DNA from: Loripinus fragilis
Lineage: Eukaryota > Mollusca > Bivalvia > Lucinida > Lucinidae
DNA: 64,000 nt
Direction of reading: 5' to 3'
NCBI GenBank assembly: GCA_964019695.1
Contig: OZ026525.1
Location: 66,905,753 to 66,969,752, forward strand
Numbering within the stretch: the stretch's first letter is position 1; every line of letters starts with the position of its first letter. The notes beneath the pieces were generated by a model. That model was not told where the DNA came from. It did no database searches and worked only from the letters and a program-made list of their open reading frames with translations. Positions 21,241 to 32,605 of the stretch are shown in pieces. A program made the position numbers and the translations under genes.

Positions 21241-21850
21241 TTTGTGTTGTTGTTTAATGTTTGTGATCGTGTTCCTTGGCTATAACCAGTACTGGTCGAG
21301 TGGGTTTATGTTTTTTGTGGTTTTATGTCCAGAATCATCCGAAGGCTCGCCGGCAGTTTATTGCGAAAGCCTATACTTGTATAGTCCGACCAGTTAAGAG
21401 AGACTGGGCGGATCTTAGCAAAGACACACCCATGGGCATTTCCATATAAAAATCGGTAAGACAGAGTGTGTTTATTCACATGTGAAACGCTGCATACCTG
21501 TAGTAGTTTTGAGCGCATTGTGGGAAAAATACGGAAGCCCTGGAGGGACATTTTTACTTATTACTTATCACTTATTACTTATTACTTATCACTTATTACT
21601 TATGACTTATCACTTATTACTTACTACTTGTTACTTATCATATCATTTATCACCCCTATAACGGCGGGAAACTCCAAATATACATTCCCTGTAACAGCCG
21701 TAGCTGTAGTAGTAGTAGTAATAGCAGTATATTTGTAGTGGATGTTGCTGTTTTCGCTGTGGTAGTAGTAGTAGTAGTAGTAGTGTAGTAGAAGTAGTTG
21801 TAGTAGTAGTATATGTGTAGTTGGTGTTGCTGGTTTGCTGTAGGAGTAGC

Positions 21851-21897
<47 letters not shown>

Positions 21898-22069
21898 CAG
21901 CAGCAGCAGCAGCAGCAGTAGTCGTGTAGTAGTAGTAGTAGTAGTAGTAGAAGTAGTAGTAGTAGAAGCAGTAGTAGTATTAGTGGTGGTAGTGATTGTT
22001 GTTGTAGTAGTAGGAGTAGTAGTAGCAGTAGTAGTAGTAGTAGTAATAGTAGCAGCAGCAGTAGTAGTG

Positions 22070-22275
22070 TTTGTTTTGTTTGTTTGATTTGATTCTTTAC
22101 GTCCACTCAACAATCTTTCAGTTATGCGGGACGGGTCTTCCTGGGTTGAACCAGTACTAAGCTAGGATAAATGTGTCTTGCTCAAGGACCACAACGCAGT
22201 GACGCCAGTGAGGCTCGAACCCGCGGCCCTTCGGTCTCGAGTCAAGCACTCTACCACTGAGCCACTGCGCTCCCT
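22070..22275 (-). repeat. tRNA-derived SINE inside TAG array, minus
   Basis: Full-length copy with head GGGAGCGCAGTGGCTCAGTG, B-box region CGCGGGTTCGAGCCTCACTG, and tail GACGTAAAGAATCAAATCAA ending in CAAACAAAAC. Flanked on both sides by AGTAGTAGT. Confidence 0.85.
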
Positions 22276-22379
22276 AGTAGTAGTGTAGTAGTATTAGTAG
22301 TTATAGTAGTAGTAGCAGTAGTATTAGTGGTGGTAGTGATTATTGTTGTTGTTGTATTAGTAGTAGTAGTAGTAATATA

Positions 22380-22576
22380 TTTGTTTGATTTGATTCTTAA
22401 TGTCCCATCAGCAATCTTTCAGTTATATTGGGACGGGTATTCCTGGGTTGAACCTTTACTAAGCTAGGATAAATGTGTCTTGCTCAGGGACCACAACGCA
22501 GTGACGCCTGTGAGGCTAAAAACCCGTGGCTTCTCGGTCTCGAGGCGAGCACTCTACCACTGAGCCATTGCGCTCC
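22380..22576 (-). repeat. tRNA-derived SINE inside TAG array, minus
   Basis: Head TGGAGCGCAATGGCTCAGTG with a mutated B box (CGGGTTTTTAGCCTCAC), body CCTAGCTTAGTAAAGGTTCA, and tail ACATTAAGAATCAAATCAAA. More diverged than its neighbour at 22070. Confidence 0.8.
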
Positions 22577-22606
22577 AGGGTAGTAATATAAGTGGTGGTA
22601 ATGATT

Positions 22607-22650
<44 letters not shown>

Positions 22651-22882
22651 TGTAGTAGAAGTAGTACTACAGCTACTATTACTACTTTTTTGTTATTATT
22701 TACTACTTATTTGTTATTACTTACTACTTACTACTTATTTGTTATTACTTACTACTTATTTGTTATAACTTACTACTTATTTGTTATAACTTACTACTTA
22801 TTAGTTATTACTTACTACTTATTTGTTACTACTTACTACTTTTTTGGTAGTAGTAGAAGTAGTAGTAGTAGTACCACCACTT

Positions 22883-22927
<45 letters not shown>

Positions 22928-23132
22928 GGGAGCGCAGTGGCTCAGAGGTAGATTGCTTGACTCGTTACAGAGGGGCCACGGGTTCGAGCCTCACCGGCGT
23001 CACTGCGTTGCTGTCCATGAGCAAGACACATTTATCCTAGCTTAGTACTGGTTCAACCCAGGAAGACCCGTCCCATTTTAACTGAAAGATTGTTGATGGG
23101 ACATAAAGAATCAAATCAAACAAACAAACAAA
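22928..23132 (+). repeat. tRNA-derived SINE inside CTA array, plus
   Basis: GGGAGCGCAGTGGCTCAGAG begins the element and CACGGGTTCGAGCCTCACCG is the B-box region. The 3' end is GGACATAAAGAATCAAATCA followed by CAAACAAACAAAC. It lies in the mirrored half of the palindromic block and is oriented oppositely to the left-half SINEs. Confidence 0.85.
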
Positions 23133-23248
23133 CTACTTCTACTACTACTACAATCATTACCACCACTAATATTATAACTACTACTACTACTGCAACAACA
23201 ACAACTTCTACTACTGCTACTACTACTACGTCTACTACTACTGCAACA

Positions 23249-23280
<32 letters not shown>

Positions 23281-23341
23281 AACTACTACTACAATCATTA
23301 CCACCACTAATATTTAACTACTACTACTACTTTCACTGCTG

Positions 23342-23389
<48 letters not shown>

Positions 23390-23413
23390 CTACTCCTACT
23401 CCTACTCCTACTC

Positions 23414-23444
<31 letters not shown>

Positions 23445-23540
23445 TACTGCTGCTACTGCTACTACTACAGCTTACGGCTATTACATGGAATGTACAATGG
23501 AGTTTCCCGCCATTATATGGGTGATATAATGATATGATAA

Positions 23541-23874
23541 GTTTTGTTTGCTTGTTTGTTTGTTTTGTTGCTTTACGTCCCAAGTCAACAGCTATTGTCA
23601 TGGCGGGATGGTCAGTTCACCTAACCACATATTTTCCTGAGCAAGCTCGAACAAGCAGTTAACCAGTACTTCGTGCACATACTTTCACTTGTAACTGACA
23701 ACAACCCTTCTTGAATGATTCAGCGGAAGGGAGGAGGATGACTGTAAAAATTATTCCATGATCAATCTCCACGAAAGTATGGAACCGGGCCGGGATTGAA
23801 CTTGCGACCCCTGGATCTGCAATAAGACTCGCATCTGTTGCCAGACACGTTACTGACTGCGCTACACGGCCAGG
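23541..23874 (-). repeat. Second tRNA-headed SINE family, about 334 bp
   Basis: On the minus strand the head is CCTGGCCGTGTAGCGCAGTC followed by AGTAACGTGTCTGG, and the B box is GGTCGCAAGTTCAATCCCGG. The body is unrelated to the first SINE, but the end GCTGTTGACTTGGGACGTAA with AACAAACAAACAAG matches its 3' tail. Different head and body with the same tail suggests mobilisation by the same LINE machinery. Confidence 0.7.
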
Positions 23875-24012
23875 TGATATGATAAGTAATAAGTAGTAAG
23901 TAATAAGTGATAAGTAGTAAGTAACAAGTAATAAGTAATAAGTGATAAGTAATAAGTAATAAGTGATAAGTAATAAGTTAAAATGTCCCTCCAGGGCTTC
24001 CGTACTTTTCTC

Positions 24013-24740
24013 ATGATCCAGATACTTAACCCTTGTTCCGCTGAATTCTAATTGGTGATTTATTATTATTGTATCAGGCTTAAAATCAAACCAGTGTTGC
24101 CATACAGACAGAATTTGAAGAAAGTGCAAACCTACCCTCCCCCAAAACTTTCATAACATATCCATCCTGGAAATTGAAATGCAGCAGGTCCCCAGCAGCA
24201 TACTAAAGATAAAAGTTTTACCAGGCATGCTAACGTATAAAGTTGGTCACCCTTGTCGTCTGCGCTTCAGTTGGCTGCACGAGTAAAAGCGTACATAGGC
24301 TATTACACCGGATTTACTGTAGACTAGTCTTATTTGACAGTGTATGACAGCGCTCTGTCTGACACGCCCAGTCTCTGTTAGCTGGACGCACTATAACACA
24401 CATTCGCAATGTATTAAGAACTTATTCGAGAAAAGTATTAATTCTTATATCTACGGGTTCATGGTTGGAAGCAAGACGCCTAGATATCGGTCTAAACCTG
24501 CAGCATCAGGCTTTGCTTTTGCTGTGTGTATGTAAATGCGAGAAGCGAAGGCTCAGACGAAATGCTTTTTAATAATATCTGTATGCAATTGGTACGATTG
24601 TATAAGTATGGGCCTGATTACCATTGTAAGTCTCTATGCATGTTCATAATTTGAAACGCAGACCCGAATAAGAAATATAAGAAATCCGAGTTGTCTAAGT
24701 AACATATGCTCGAGTATTCGATTATTGTAAGTTGTTAGAT
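24013..24740. other. Unannotated
   Basis: No gene, RNA or repeat recognised; a 63-codon open frame at 24344 has no recognisable features. Confidence 0.4.
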
Positions 24741-25400
24741 AATGTACCTGTACACAGCCTGAACTCAACAACCACTCACTGTCAAAATTCAAAGTCACGG
24801 ATATCCATAACCTCTATAAAAATGTTTAAGGTGACGGGAAGCCGTTACAATGAATGTACCTGTACACAGCCTGAACTCAACAACCGCTCCCTGTCAAAAA
24901 TCAAAGTCACGGATATCCATAGCCTCTACAAAAATGTTTAAGGTGACGGGAAGACGTTACAATCGAAAACTTCAAGGTCACGGAAATCCATGACTCGCGT
25001 TTCAAAACTTAGAAAATCACAAGTTTTTGATAGCGAGTAACTCTATATAAATGCCGAGTAACCTGAACAACTCGAAGTTAAGTTGAAGCTTGAGGCAGTG
25101 TTTTATGCAGTCGTTATTGTCCTGTTAGAAAAAATTGAATTTTAACAGCAATATACTGTCATCTTTACCAGCGTCTCCAGCTCCCTCCAACCACATATTT
25201 TCCTTCCCAGTGTTTTGAAATCACCCGGCTGAAAACTTTATCTTACGTCATCAAAAGATTGGTTACTGACACGCATTCCAGGAAACTTTTGTTTTCATAA
25301 CACTTAAGATAAGTTGGGAAAACGGAAAAGTAGGTATTCGTTGCAAAGTCGCGGACTTCCGTGACAAAGGCTAGCCGCGGAATTCCGTGTAATCCCTACC
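24741..25400. repeat. Tandem duplication and TIR-like end, TCACGGAAATCC family
   Basis: A unit of about 110 bp (AATGTACCTGTACACAGCCT, AAAGTCACGGATATCCATA, GTTTAAGGTGACGGGAAG) occurs twice at about 24741-24846 and 24850-24957. A partial third motif (GGTCACGGAAATCCATGAC) follows at 24970. The block ends at 25400 with AAGGCTAGCCGCGGAATTCC and GTGTAATCCCTACCTG, the inverted counterpart of 8328-8375. Confidence 0.6.
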
Positions 25401-27360
25401 TGATGAAAGTGCGTGGACCGAATATATCCTGATTTTATGACGTGAACTGTGTATGATTTGCAGAGTTCAATAGTCTTAAGAATTGTCTGTTCGTGTATTA
25501 AAAGCATCCCACATCAACACAATATGCTATAAACATTGTCATGCTGAATATGTTTATCTATTACAATCTTCCTCAATTTCCATCCTGTTAACCCGCAATA
25601 TTCCATTTGAATACATAGAGGATCTTACATGAGTGCTCATTTTTTAATGATTTTATTAAACGAGTTGGGGAAAAGAGAGTTTAATAAATTCAATAATACA
25701 AGAGCACGAATGTTAGATTCTATCTTTCATATGACATTAAAAATACTTTAAAATCTCATTTCTGGTGTAAAAACGTCATCAGTTTGCCATTATGTACGTA
25801 ACGTTATTAAGGACGTCATACCGTTTCCCGTATATCTGTACTCCACTTTTTCTTGCACAGATGTCTATTCGTATAGCTGTTTACACCCATTGTCAAATGA
25901 ACGAAAGTCCATGTTCAAATCAGGAGATTCACGTGCTGTTTTAACATGGGTCTGAACTTGAAAATACTTAAAAGGAGCCATGCATTATTTGCATGACGTT
26001 ATATGTGGCAGGCTCTGGCATTTTGGGTCTTATGGAGGTCCTCGTCGAAATTTGGGTTTTTATATTTTTTGAAAGTCTGATACGTTTGGAGTACACAGGT
26101 AAAATACTAAATATGTTCAGTCAAAATTCATAGAGTATGAGTGTTTAAATGATGTAACCTATTACGGAATATTTGGCAGATTTTGATACACATTCAGCCA
26201 CAAATGCTTCAATGCTCAAGAGCATATGGTGTACTTATGTAACACACTATTAAGTCAAGTAATCATTCTGTTGTTATCTTTGAAAGTAATGTACATGTAC
26301 AATATTAACTTGATAATTTTAAATGTTGTTTACATATATTTCGGACAGTACTAGTACTCGAACAAAACATGTCTTTGGACACAACATGACCACTGACACT
26401 TCAACGAAAGTGTATTTAATACCGTTGTGCATAGTTTAATTCAGTGACAAAATAAAACACATCGTTTTAATGTAAATTCTGATGCAAATTAGATAATAAA
26501 GTAACATCTAACTGGATAGATTCTAGACGGACGTCATTGCGTTGAATGGCCGTAACGCTCCCTTGAACCAGGTTTATTTTAATGTTTACTGATTCAAAGA
26601 TAGATGAGAATCGTTGTAAACAAACACTGGCGAGTTTACCTTGTTTTGGGGCGTACAGGCAGTCTCAGTTTACAGTTATAACGAACTTACCACAGAATAG
26701 TATTATACTGTATATGCACGTGGTAGTGAATACGTCATATTTACCTGTTTATAAAAAATATAGAATCGCCTTATTACTATGCATCTTTGAAACATCAGTA
26801 GTTTATTGGATATTTTGAAATATACTTATTTATTTTCAGACCTAACCCTAAAAATTGCCCTTTGGTCCAAGCCCAGGAACATGTAACGTACATCAAAACA
26901 AATGGCGTTCAATCGCCGTCTTTTACTCCGATAAATGCTGCGTTCGCATTGAAGTTCGATTTTTACCGGAGGGAAATGATAATCACTAAGTTAACTCGTG
27001 AAACACAAATTGTGCCCAACTAAAAAGACGAAGTTGAATCTACATGTAATCTTGAGAAATGCATGAAGCAAATCAATGTTTATGACCTGTCATGAAAAGA
27101 CCCGCATTGTTTTGGTCTATTTAAAATCTAACCTTTCTGTAAGTTGGTCCATTTCTTCGTATTTTGTACAGGTGATTCAAAGGTGCATGTGAGAAAACGA
27201 GCTCTTAGTTTCAAATGATCTTGTGAAAAGTCACGTGCATACGCGGTATACATTTGTACATAAGCACATACGTTTGTTGCGATGGAAGCTGTATGTGACG
27301 TGCATCATGGTGTTAAAAAAGTCAGTCACGAATGCCAAGTGATTGCCTCGTTTGTAAAGT
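25401..27360. other. Unannotated AT-rich stretch
   Basis: No recognisable coding region, RNA gene or repeat in nearly 2 kb; open frames do not exceed 78 codons. This is among the least repeat-like sequence in the window and might be ordinary intergenic or intronic DNA. Confidence 0.4.
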
Positions 27361-27362
27361 TT

Positions 27363-27417
27363 TGTTGTTGTTGTTGTTGTTGTTGCTGTTGTTGTTGTTG
27401 TTGTTGTTGTTGTTGAT
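27363..27417. repeat. (GTT)n microsatellite
   Basis: About 18 GTT units with one GCT interruption. Confidence 0.9.
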
Positions 27418-28560
27418 TTTTCATCAAACCAACATGTAGACACAAATCAATCTGTGTGAGCAGCATGCACTGCATACATTAAAATACAACGTTTTTTCGC
27501 TTGTCAATATTATAGACTCTCAGAACTGTCGCTCCTTTTGAAATTCTGATCATGCAGGATCTGGCGACATTTAAATAATTCCTTTGGTGTGCAAATAAAA
27601 TGGACATCACACCACCGGGGAGATTCCGACGAATACAAACGTTTTTGCGCACAAACATTCATGAGTTTCTAGAGCAAATGCTTCAAGTAATCGTCATTTT
27701 GTGCAATCAAATCGGTGTGAGCTGTCCTATTTACGGAACTACGCGGACATGCCTGGCGACTGTCATCATCTTTTGTATACAATTTGTCAAAAAGGAGATT
27801 TTCGGCACTTAACTTACCGGCGAGCAGCGACGGCTCAGACGAGCCTCCGCATTATAATGCACAGTCTCGCCAGAGCCCTTGCTGCCCGCATACACAACGT
27901 CATGAAAGATCAGTCCAAATTCACACCTCTGCATTAAACGCATATTTGACCATCGGCTGGTCCAAATAATTAAAGTAGAAATGGTAAATCACTGCGCAGT
28001 CGAATTTGAACAACCGTTTGTCTTAACTTTGATATAAGTATACACCGATGGACATGTGATCCGACAATCAAACAGTGATCAGATTGTGTACCGTGTGCAT
28101 TCCTGTCTGAGTCTTCGCCGTTTGCTCTACAGCTGGAATCTGATTAGTTTTAAAAATTATATATTTCTGCAATGAAAACAGCAGAAATCTATTTCAGCTT
28201 GCGCATCTGCACAACCGGACTTGAACCTCCGTTAAATGCATAGTGCATGGGGCATAATTATTCGCCACACTATTCGCCACCTTGTAACGTCGTCGTTTAA
28301 AACAGTGCAGTTCCACTCGGATTTTTTTTTCGAGAAAAAAATACCATATCAAAGTTAATGGGTGCAATTTCACATAACTTACAAGGATGAAAATAAAATA
28401 GAGAATGGCAATATATATTAAAATTATAAAATAATTACACTTTTGGTTCTCCGGTTGTACGAGTTTAAAATAAACGTTAAGGGGTACTTTCATCTGTGCC
28501 CACGCATGGGTTTTCTTCAAACTATGCATGTTAATAACACATTATATACAAACTATGAAA
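27418..28560. other. Unannotated
   Basis: No gene recognised. Around 27825-27900 the segment GAGCAGCGACGGCTCAGACG through AGTCTCGCCAGAGCCCTTGC resembles sequence at 51888-51950, so a decayed small dispersed repeat is possible. Open frames near 27600-27970 overlap in three frames and show no domain. Confidence 0.35.
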
Positions 28561-28599
28561 CTGTATTTATCAAATTAGATAATTAAAAAGAAGGCTTAG

Positions 28600-30380
28600 G
28601 AAGCAACCCTGACGTACTCCACCTTTGAGGTGGTACCTGTCTCTAAATTTCCATGTCCTATATCTATAGTTTTGTTTATTTCTATAATTTGTCATCTAGA
28701 TTGAATCCAAAATACCATAGACATTATTTTAATACCACGGAACCATTTGGAAAAATTATGGTTTACGTTTTTTAAAAAGAATTGATTGTAAAATTTCAAT
28801 TTTTTTTTTTCAAAAATTCAAAAAAACATTCAACATCCAATTCAAAAGATGGATATGTTTTAGTCTTTGTCAAGATATCATATTATCACAAAAACATATA
28901 TATACTGCTGATCTGAGCCAAATATCATGAAAATCCAAAACCGGTAACTTTGTCATTTCCTACCTCTTATGGGTATAGGTCAGTTTTAGCAAAATTAATT
29001 ATTTAGTTCAAATGAATCAATAACTAGACATAAGGAGGTTGTTTTTAAATCTACTTCCACTTTTCTTAAAGAAAGACATGTTTAGACAATTTTAAATGAT
29101 TCAATGGTCAGAAATGCCGAAGGTCATGGCCCTGTGTCATGGCACTATGGGGCCAAGACAATGTGTATTACTTCCTCAAGTCCTGCATAATATCGTTTAA
29201 GAAAAATAACATCCTAACAATAAACATGTAAAAACAAGAAGACTAAATATTTCCTTTACATCCCAACTGAACTAGAGGAACCACATTTTGGTGCCGTGAC
29301 CAGAATAACGTGTAACAGAGTCTTATCAAAGGTATCATAAAACAGTGTTCTACATGAATAAGTGAGGTCCAGAAACAAAACTGTATGCCTAGAATATACA
29401 ACTAGCTAAAGTATAAATGTTGCTATTTTATGGAAATCAGCATCAGTTTCAAAACAGAATGAATAGAGAATATTTAAGCATTAAATTAGCAATACCGTTG
29501 AAGCCAAGAGTTATCTGTGACCAAAATAATTAATATTAACCAACAGGTTTGACAAATGGTTATTTTTGTGAAGCAGGTTTATTAATGAGTCTTACAATTA
29601 TAAAATCATAGATATAAGTTTCTTCTCCAGTATGAACTGACTTGTCATAAGGTTTCTCTTCTGTATGAATTAAAATTCTTAATAATGTTACATATTAAGT
29701 GTAACATTGGCTAGATGTAGTTTTAATGTTAGAAACTAGATGTGTTAAGTACAGGTGTCAACATATTGTATCATTTTGGCTAAAATTATTGTGCAGACAC
29801 TTCATTAAATAAGAATCATGGCACTTTATATCAAAGAATATTGTTTTTTTTTTCTTTTTCTTATCCATAATAGGGGAAAACACTGTACATATCAACTTCT
29901 TCCAATAAACGTACTAGCATGATGATTCAAACTAAGCAAGTATTCAAGTATGGTTTACACAGAAACATGATTATTGTATTTTTTACATTTCGATGAATTA
30001 GGGCCATGTGTTTACATCAAATTGAAAAAAATATGTTACCGGTCCTTGAATTTCGTGAAATTTGGTCTACATATTCTTAACATATATGGATAGTTTATAT
30101 GTTGAAATGGTATCTTTACAAAGACGGCAACCTGTAAAAATATTAATTCCAAATTTGACTGAATACAAAATATACAGTCGAAAATTGGGGTACCATGCTA
30201 TAAAAATGAATGCCCACCCAATATCCTAATACATACAAAGCCATTTTAAGTAACAACAAACTTATCAATGATATAGCTATTTAATGAAACATTTCTCCGC
30301 CCGTTATATGATATGTCAATTACTTTAGAAATTATTATTACTGGGTACCCTAAGGTATTATAGTGATATTATTCATGACG
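28600..30380. repeat. Diverged inverted-repeat region
   Basis: TAGTCTTTGTCAAGATATCA through GCCAAATATCATGAAAATCC and AAACCGGTAAC (28861-28950) matches, inverted, GACCGGTAACATATTT... at about 30030-30135 (plus strand ATGTTACCGGTCCTTGAATT through GGTATCTTTACAAAGACGG). It is much more diverged than the foldback at 9400. The 1-kb loop contains an apparent zinc-finger remnant (29611-29670) and otherwise nothing recognised. Confidence 0.4.
29611..29670 (-). pseudogene. Possible C2H2 zinc-finger remnant
   Basis: Minus-strand translation gives IHTEEKPYDKSVHTGEETYI. Two near-copies of the HTGEKPY linker that joins tandem C2H2 fingers are visible (HTEEKPY and HTGEETY), but they are only 10 residues apart instead of 28 and no C-x2-C or H-x3-H set remains. 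The simplest reading is an internally deleted relic of a zinc-finger exon or retrocopy. A chance match is possible given the short length. There is no surrounding open frame, so this is not functional. Confidence 0.3.
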
Positions 30381-31046
30381 TCATAAATTAGCAATGGAAT
30401 TGCATAAAAACTCAAACGCACCATAAATATTAAAGTTATACCCCAGGACCCGGTTGTACGAAGCTCTATTAAATTTAATCATGGATTAAGTGTTAATCAA
30501 TCATTTAAATCATAACGATGGATTAACTGATTGATGTATTTAAATGTGTTGTACGAAGCTTCATTAAACAGTTGATTAGTTAATTGACCTTTAATAGAGG
30601 GTTCGTAATTAATTTCAATAGAAATCATAAAACCAGTCTCCCATACTTCAGCCATGTAAACAAAACGCCGCCATATTAAAAAAGAGAAATTCTCGAGTCA
30701 AAACTTACAAATCAAGTTAAGGACGTAAAGAAAGAGGAGGAACCAAGCTGATCGGGATGGTCGATTGTTACCCGGGGTTCGTTACTCCTGTAACGTTCTT
30801 TTCGCAATAAAAGGCTAATTTTTCTATGAAACACAGTGAGAGTATATATATAAAGATATACCAAGTATCAAATGTTAAGGCTGTCTACTTCATGTACTCT
30901 ATGATTGTTTTTTTTGACAGAGTCTGTTGAAATAAAGCGTCGCCAATGACAATGTAAACAATGACGTCATTGTCTTGTTGCTATTTTCATCACGCCAGTT
31001 TTATCTGACTCACTGGGGCACCTGGTATAACTATGCAAGAACACTC

Positions 31047-31208
31047 CCGGGGGGGGGGGGGGGGGGTACTCTGATATTTTCATATATACGTAGGCTCGGG
31101 TAAAAAAAAATTTGGGTGCTTGAAATTCCTGATATTTTTGGGGGTGAAAGGTAGATGCTGGGCTCGAGCCTACGCATGCAGAAAAAAATAGAGACCCCCC
31201 CCCCGCGG
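31047..31208. mobile_element. Short hAT-like MITE with 8-bp target duplication
   Basis: GAACACTC occurs at 31039-31046 and 31209-31216, directly flanking the element. The ends are CCGGGGGGG(n) and (n)CCCCCCGCGG, with inner inverted TACTCTGATATTTTC, ACGTAGGCTCG and CGAGCCTACGCATGCAGAAA. It is an internally deleted form of the elements at 20584 and 50294. An 8-bp duplication is characteristic of hAT insertions. Confidence 0.7.
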
Positions 31209-31385
31209 GAACACTCAGGCTTCGCAGAAATCTGGCGTTTGAAAAACCCAGCAAGCAATCTATATGGGACCCATATGGGTCCCATGTGGGCACCCGTATG
31301 GGACCCATATGGGCAGTGCAACCGGGTTCCATATGGGTCCCATATGGGCTGGCCCATGTAAATAAAATAAAATAAATGGTAGAAG

Positions 31386-31572
31386 CAGGGGTGGATCCAG
31401 GATTTCTTGCTAGGGGGTTCAAATTTACAAAGGAGGTTTCGATTTGAAAATTGTACATGATTATTTGATAGTTTATGCTGATTTTGCTTGAAATTCCTCA
31501 TAAAAATGGAATAATTTTGTCTCAAATGGGGGTTCAAGCGAACCACATGAATCCCCTCTGTATCCGCAACTG
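31386..31572. mobile_element. Small TIR element with GGATCCAGG/CCGCAACTG ends
   Basis: CAGGGGTGGATCCAGGATTT is roughly inverted against AATCCCCTCTGTATCCGCAA CTG. The ends resemble the CATGCGCGGATCCAGA group (33667, 37827, 43516, 54435), but the interior is different. Confidence 0.45.
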
Positions 31573-31713
31573 TAGAAGCTGGCCATGCATTATAAACAAG
31601 GAAATAATTTTATATAAAGATGATTATATCATTTATTTATTTTCTTCATGGGACTGTTATATGGGACCCATATGGGCAACCCGCATATGGGCTAACCCAT
31701 ATGGAACCCATGT

Positions 31714-31912
31714 AGGGAGCGCAGTGGCTCAGTGGTAGGGTGCTTGACTCGAGACCGAAGGGCCGCGGTTTCGAGTCTAACCGGCGTCACTGCGTTGTGG
31801 TCCTTGAGCAAGGCACATTTATCCTAGCTTAGTACTGGTTAAATCCAGGAAGACTCGTCCCTATATAACTGAAAGATTGTTGATTGGACGTAAAGAATCA
31901 AATCAACAAAAA
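31714..31912 (+). repeat. tRNA-derived SINE, plus
   Basis: Head GGGAGCGCAGTGGCTCAGTG, B-box region GCGGTTTCGAGTCTAACCGG, and tail GGACGTAAAGAATCAAATCA ending ACAAAAACAC. Inserted in the CATATGGG-rich element. Confidence 0.85.
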
Positions 31913-32430
31913 CACCAATATGGGACCCATACGGAACCCGGTTACACTCCCCATATGGGTACTCGTAGCCCATATGGGACCCATATATTTGCTGGGAAGG
32001 CGAGCCTGCGCGAGATTAAAATCAAGAACATGAGCCCATGGAGACCCTGAACACCCCAAATAACGACACACTCAGGTCGAAAACGAAGACGACCAAATGA
32101 CAGAGTTACCACCGAATTCCGCATCCCTAACCAACCCCATGCCTCTCCTCAAAATTAGCTCTATGATATGAAAATGAAAAAAGAACGCAACCGTAACATC
32201 GGGTTTCCATTCGAAATAGTTAAACAATAAGCCTAGAACAAAACGAACGTCAGATGCTACCCCTCAGTAAACAGTATTGGATCTATTCAGACCCAAGAAA
32301 AGTTGGAACTGAAACGGCCCAAATCAGTTTTAAACTATGAAACAAACAGGAATACAAAACAAACACCCGGTAACATGATCAAACATGATCAGACTGACAA
32401 AATTCGGGACTGCGCCTGATTCGCGGTGTT

Positions 32431-32605
32431 TATTTTGTTTGTTTGATTTGATTTTTTACGTCCCAGTCAACAATCTTTCAGTTACGTAGGGACAGGTCTT
32501 CCTGGGCTGAACCAGTACTATGCTAGGATTAATGTGTCTTGCTCAATGACACGACGCAGTGACGCCGGTGAGGCACGAAACTGTGGCCCTTTGGTCTCGA
32601 ATTCG
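32431..32605 (-). repeat. tRNA-derived SINE, 5'-truncated, minus
   Basis: Body and 3' tail match the family (GGTTCAGCCCAGGAAGACCT, GACGTAAAAAATCAAATCAA). The tRNA head is cut off after TTCGAGACCAAAGGGCC, as expected for 5' truncation or for later loss. Confidence 0.75.

Larger units (their letters stand above)
21522..24012. mobile_element. 2.5-kb inverted-repeat block of TAG/CTA trinucleotides
   Basis: The edges GGGAAAAATACGGAAGCCCT (then GGAGGGACATTTT) and the complement ending AGGGCTTCCGTACTTTTCTC are inverted. They are followed inward by ACTTATTACTTATC-type pentamer repeats on the left and the mirror GATAAGTAATAAGT on the right. Inside these, CGGGAAACTCC and GGAGTTTCCCG are again inverted. 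The left half is mostly (TAG)n and the right half mostly (CTA)n, with the mirror point near 22873 at AGTAGTAGTACCACCACTTC. Four SINEs are inserted. All long open frames here are artefacts of the triplets (poly-Ser, Val, Thr or Leu). The structure is a giant palindromic microsatellite with defined ends. Confidence 0.7.
31247..31996. mobile_element. CATATGGG-rich inverted-repeat element with two nested inserts
   Basis: Ends CCCAGCAAGCAATCTATATG and the complement ATATATTTGCTGGG enclose many copies of ATGGGACCCATATGGG, itself nearly palindromic. AACCGGGTTCC motifs appear in both arms. A small TIR element (31386-31572) lies between the arms and a SINE (31714-31912) is inserted in the right arm. 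Open frames here only reflect the repeated hexamers. Confidence 0.65.

Noticed and set aside
20308..23132. tRNA genes at the SINE heads
   Set aside because: A- and B-box-like motifs are present but no cloverleaf with an anticodon arm and acceptor stem forms. The segments are dispersed with a common body and tail.
21643..23601. Long open frames of poly-Ser, poly-Val, poly-Leu and poly-Thr
   Set aside because: They are forced by uninterrupted TAG/CTA triplets and occur in several frames at once; no other protein-like composition is present.
27600..27969. Overlapping frames of 60-78 residues as a host exon
   Set aside because: Three frames overlap without splice signals or recognisable domain, and part resembles a dispersed repeat at 51.9 kb.
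31031..31546. Two minus-strand frames of 163 and 171 residues
   Set aside because: They run through a hAT-like MITE, a CATATGGG repeat and a third element, so the reading frame is an accident of repeat composition.
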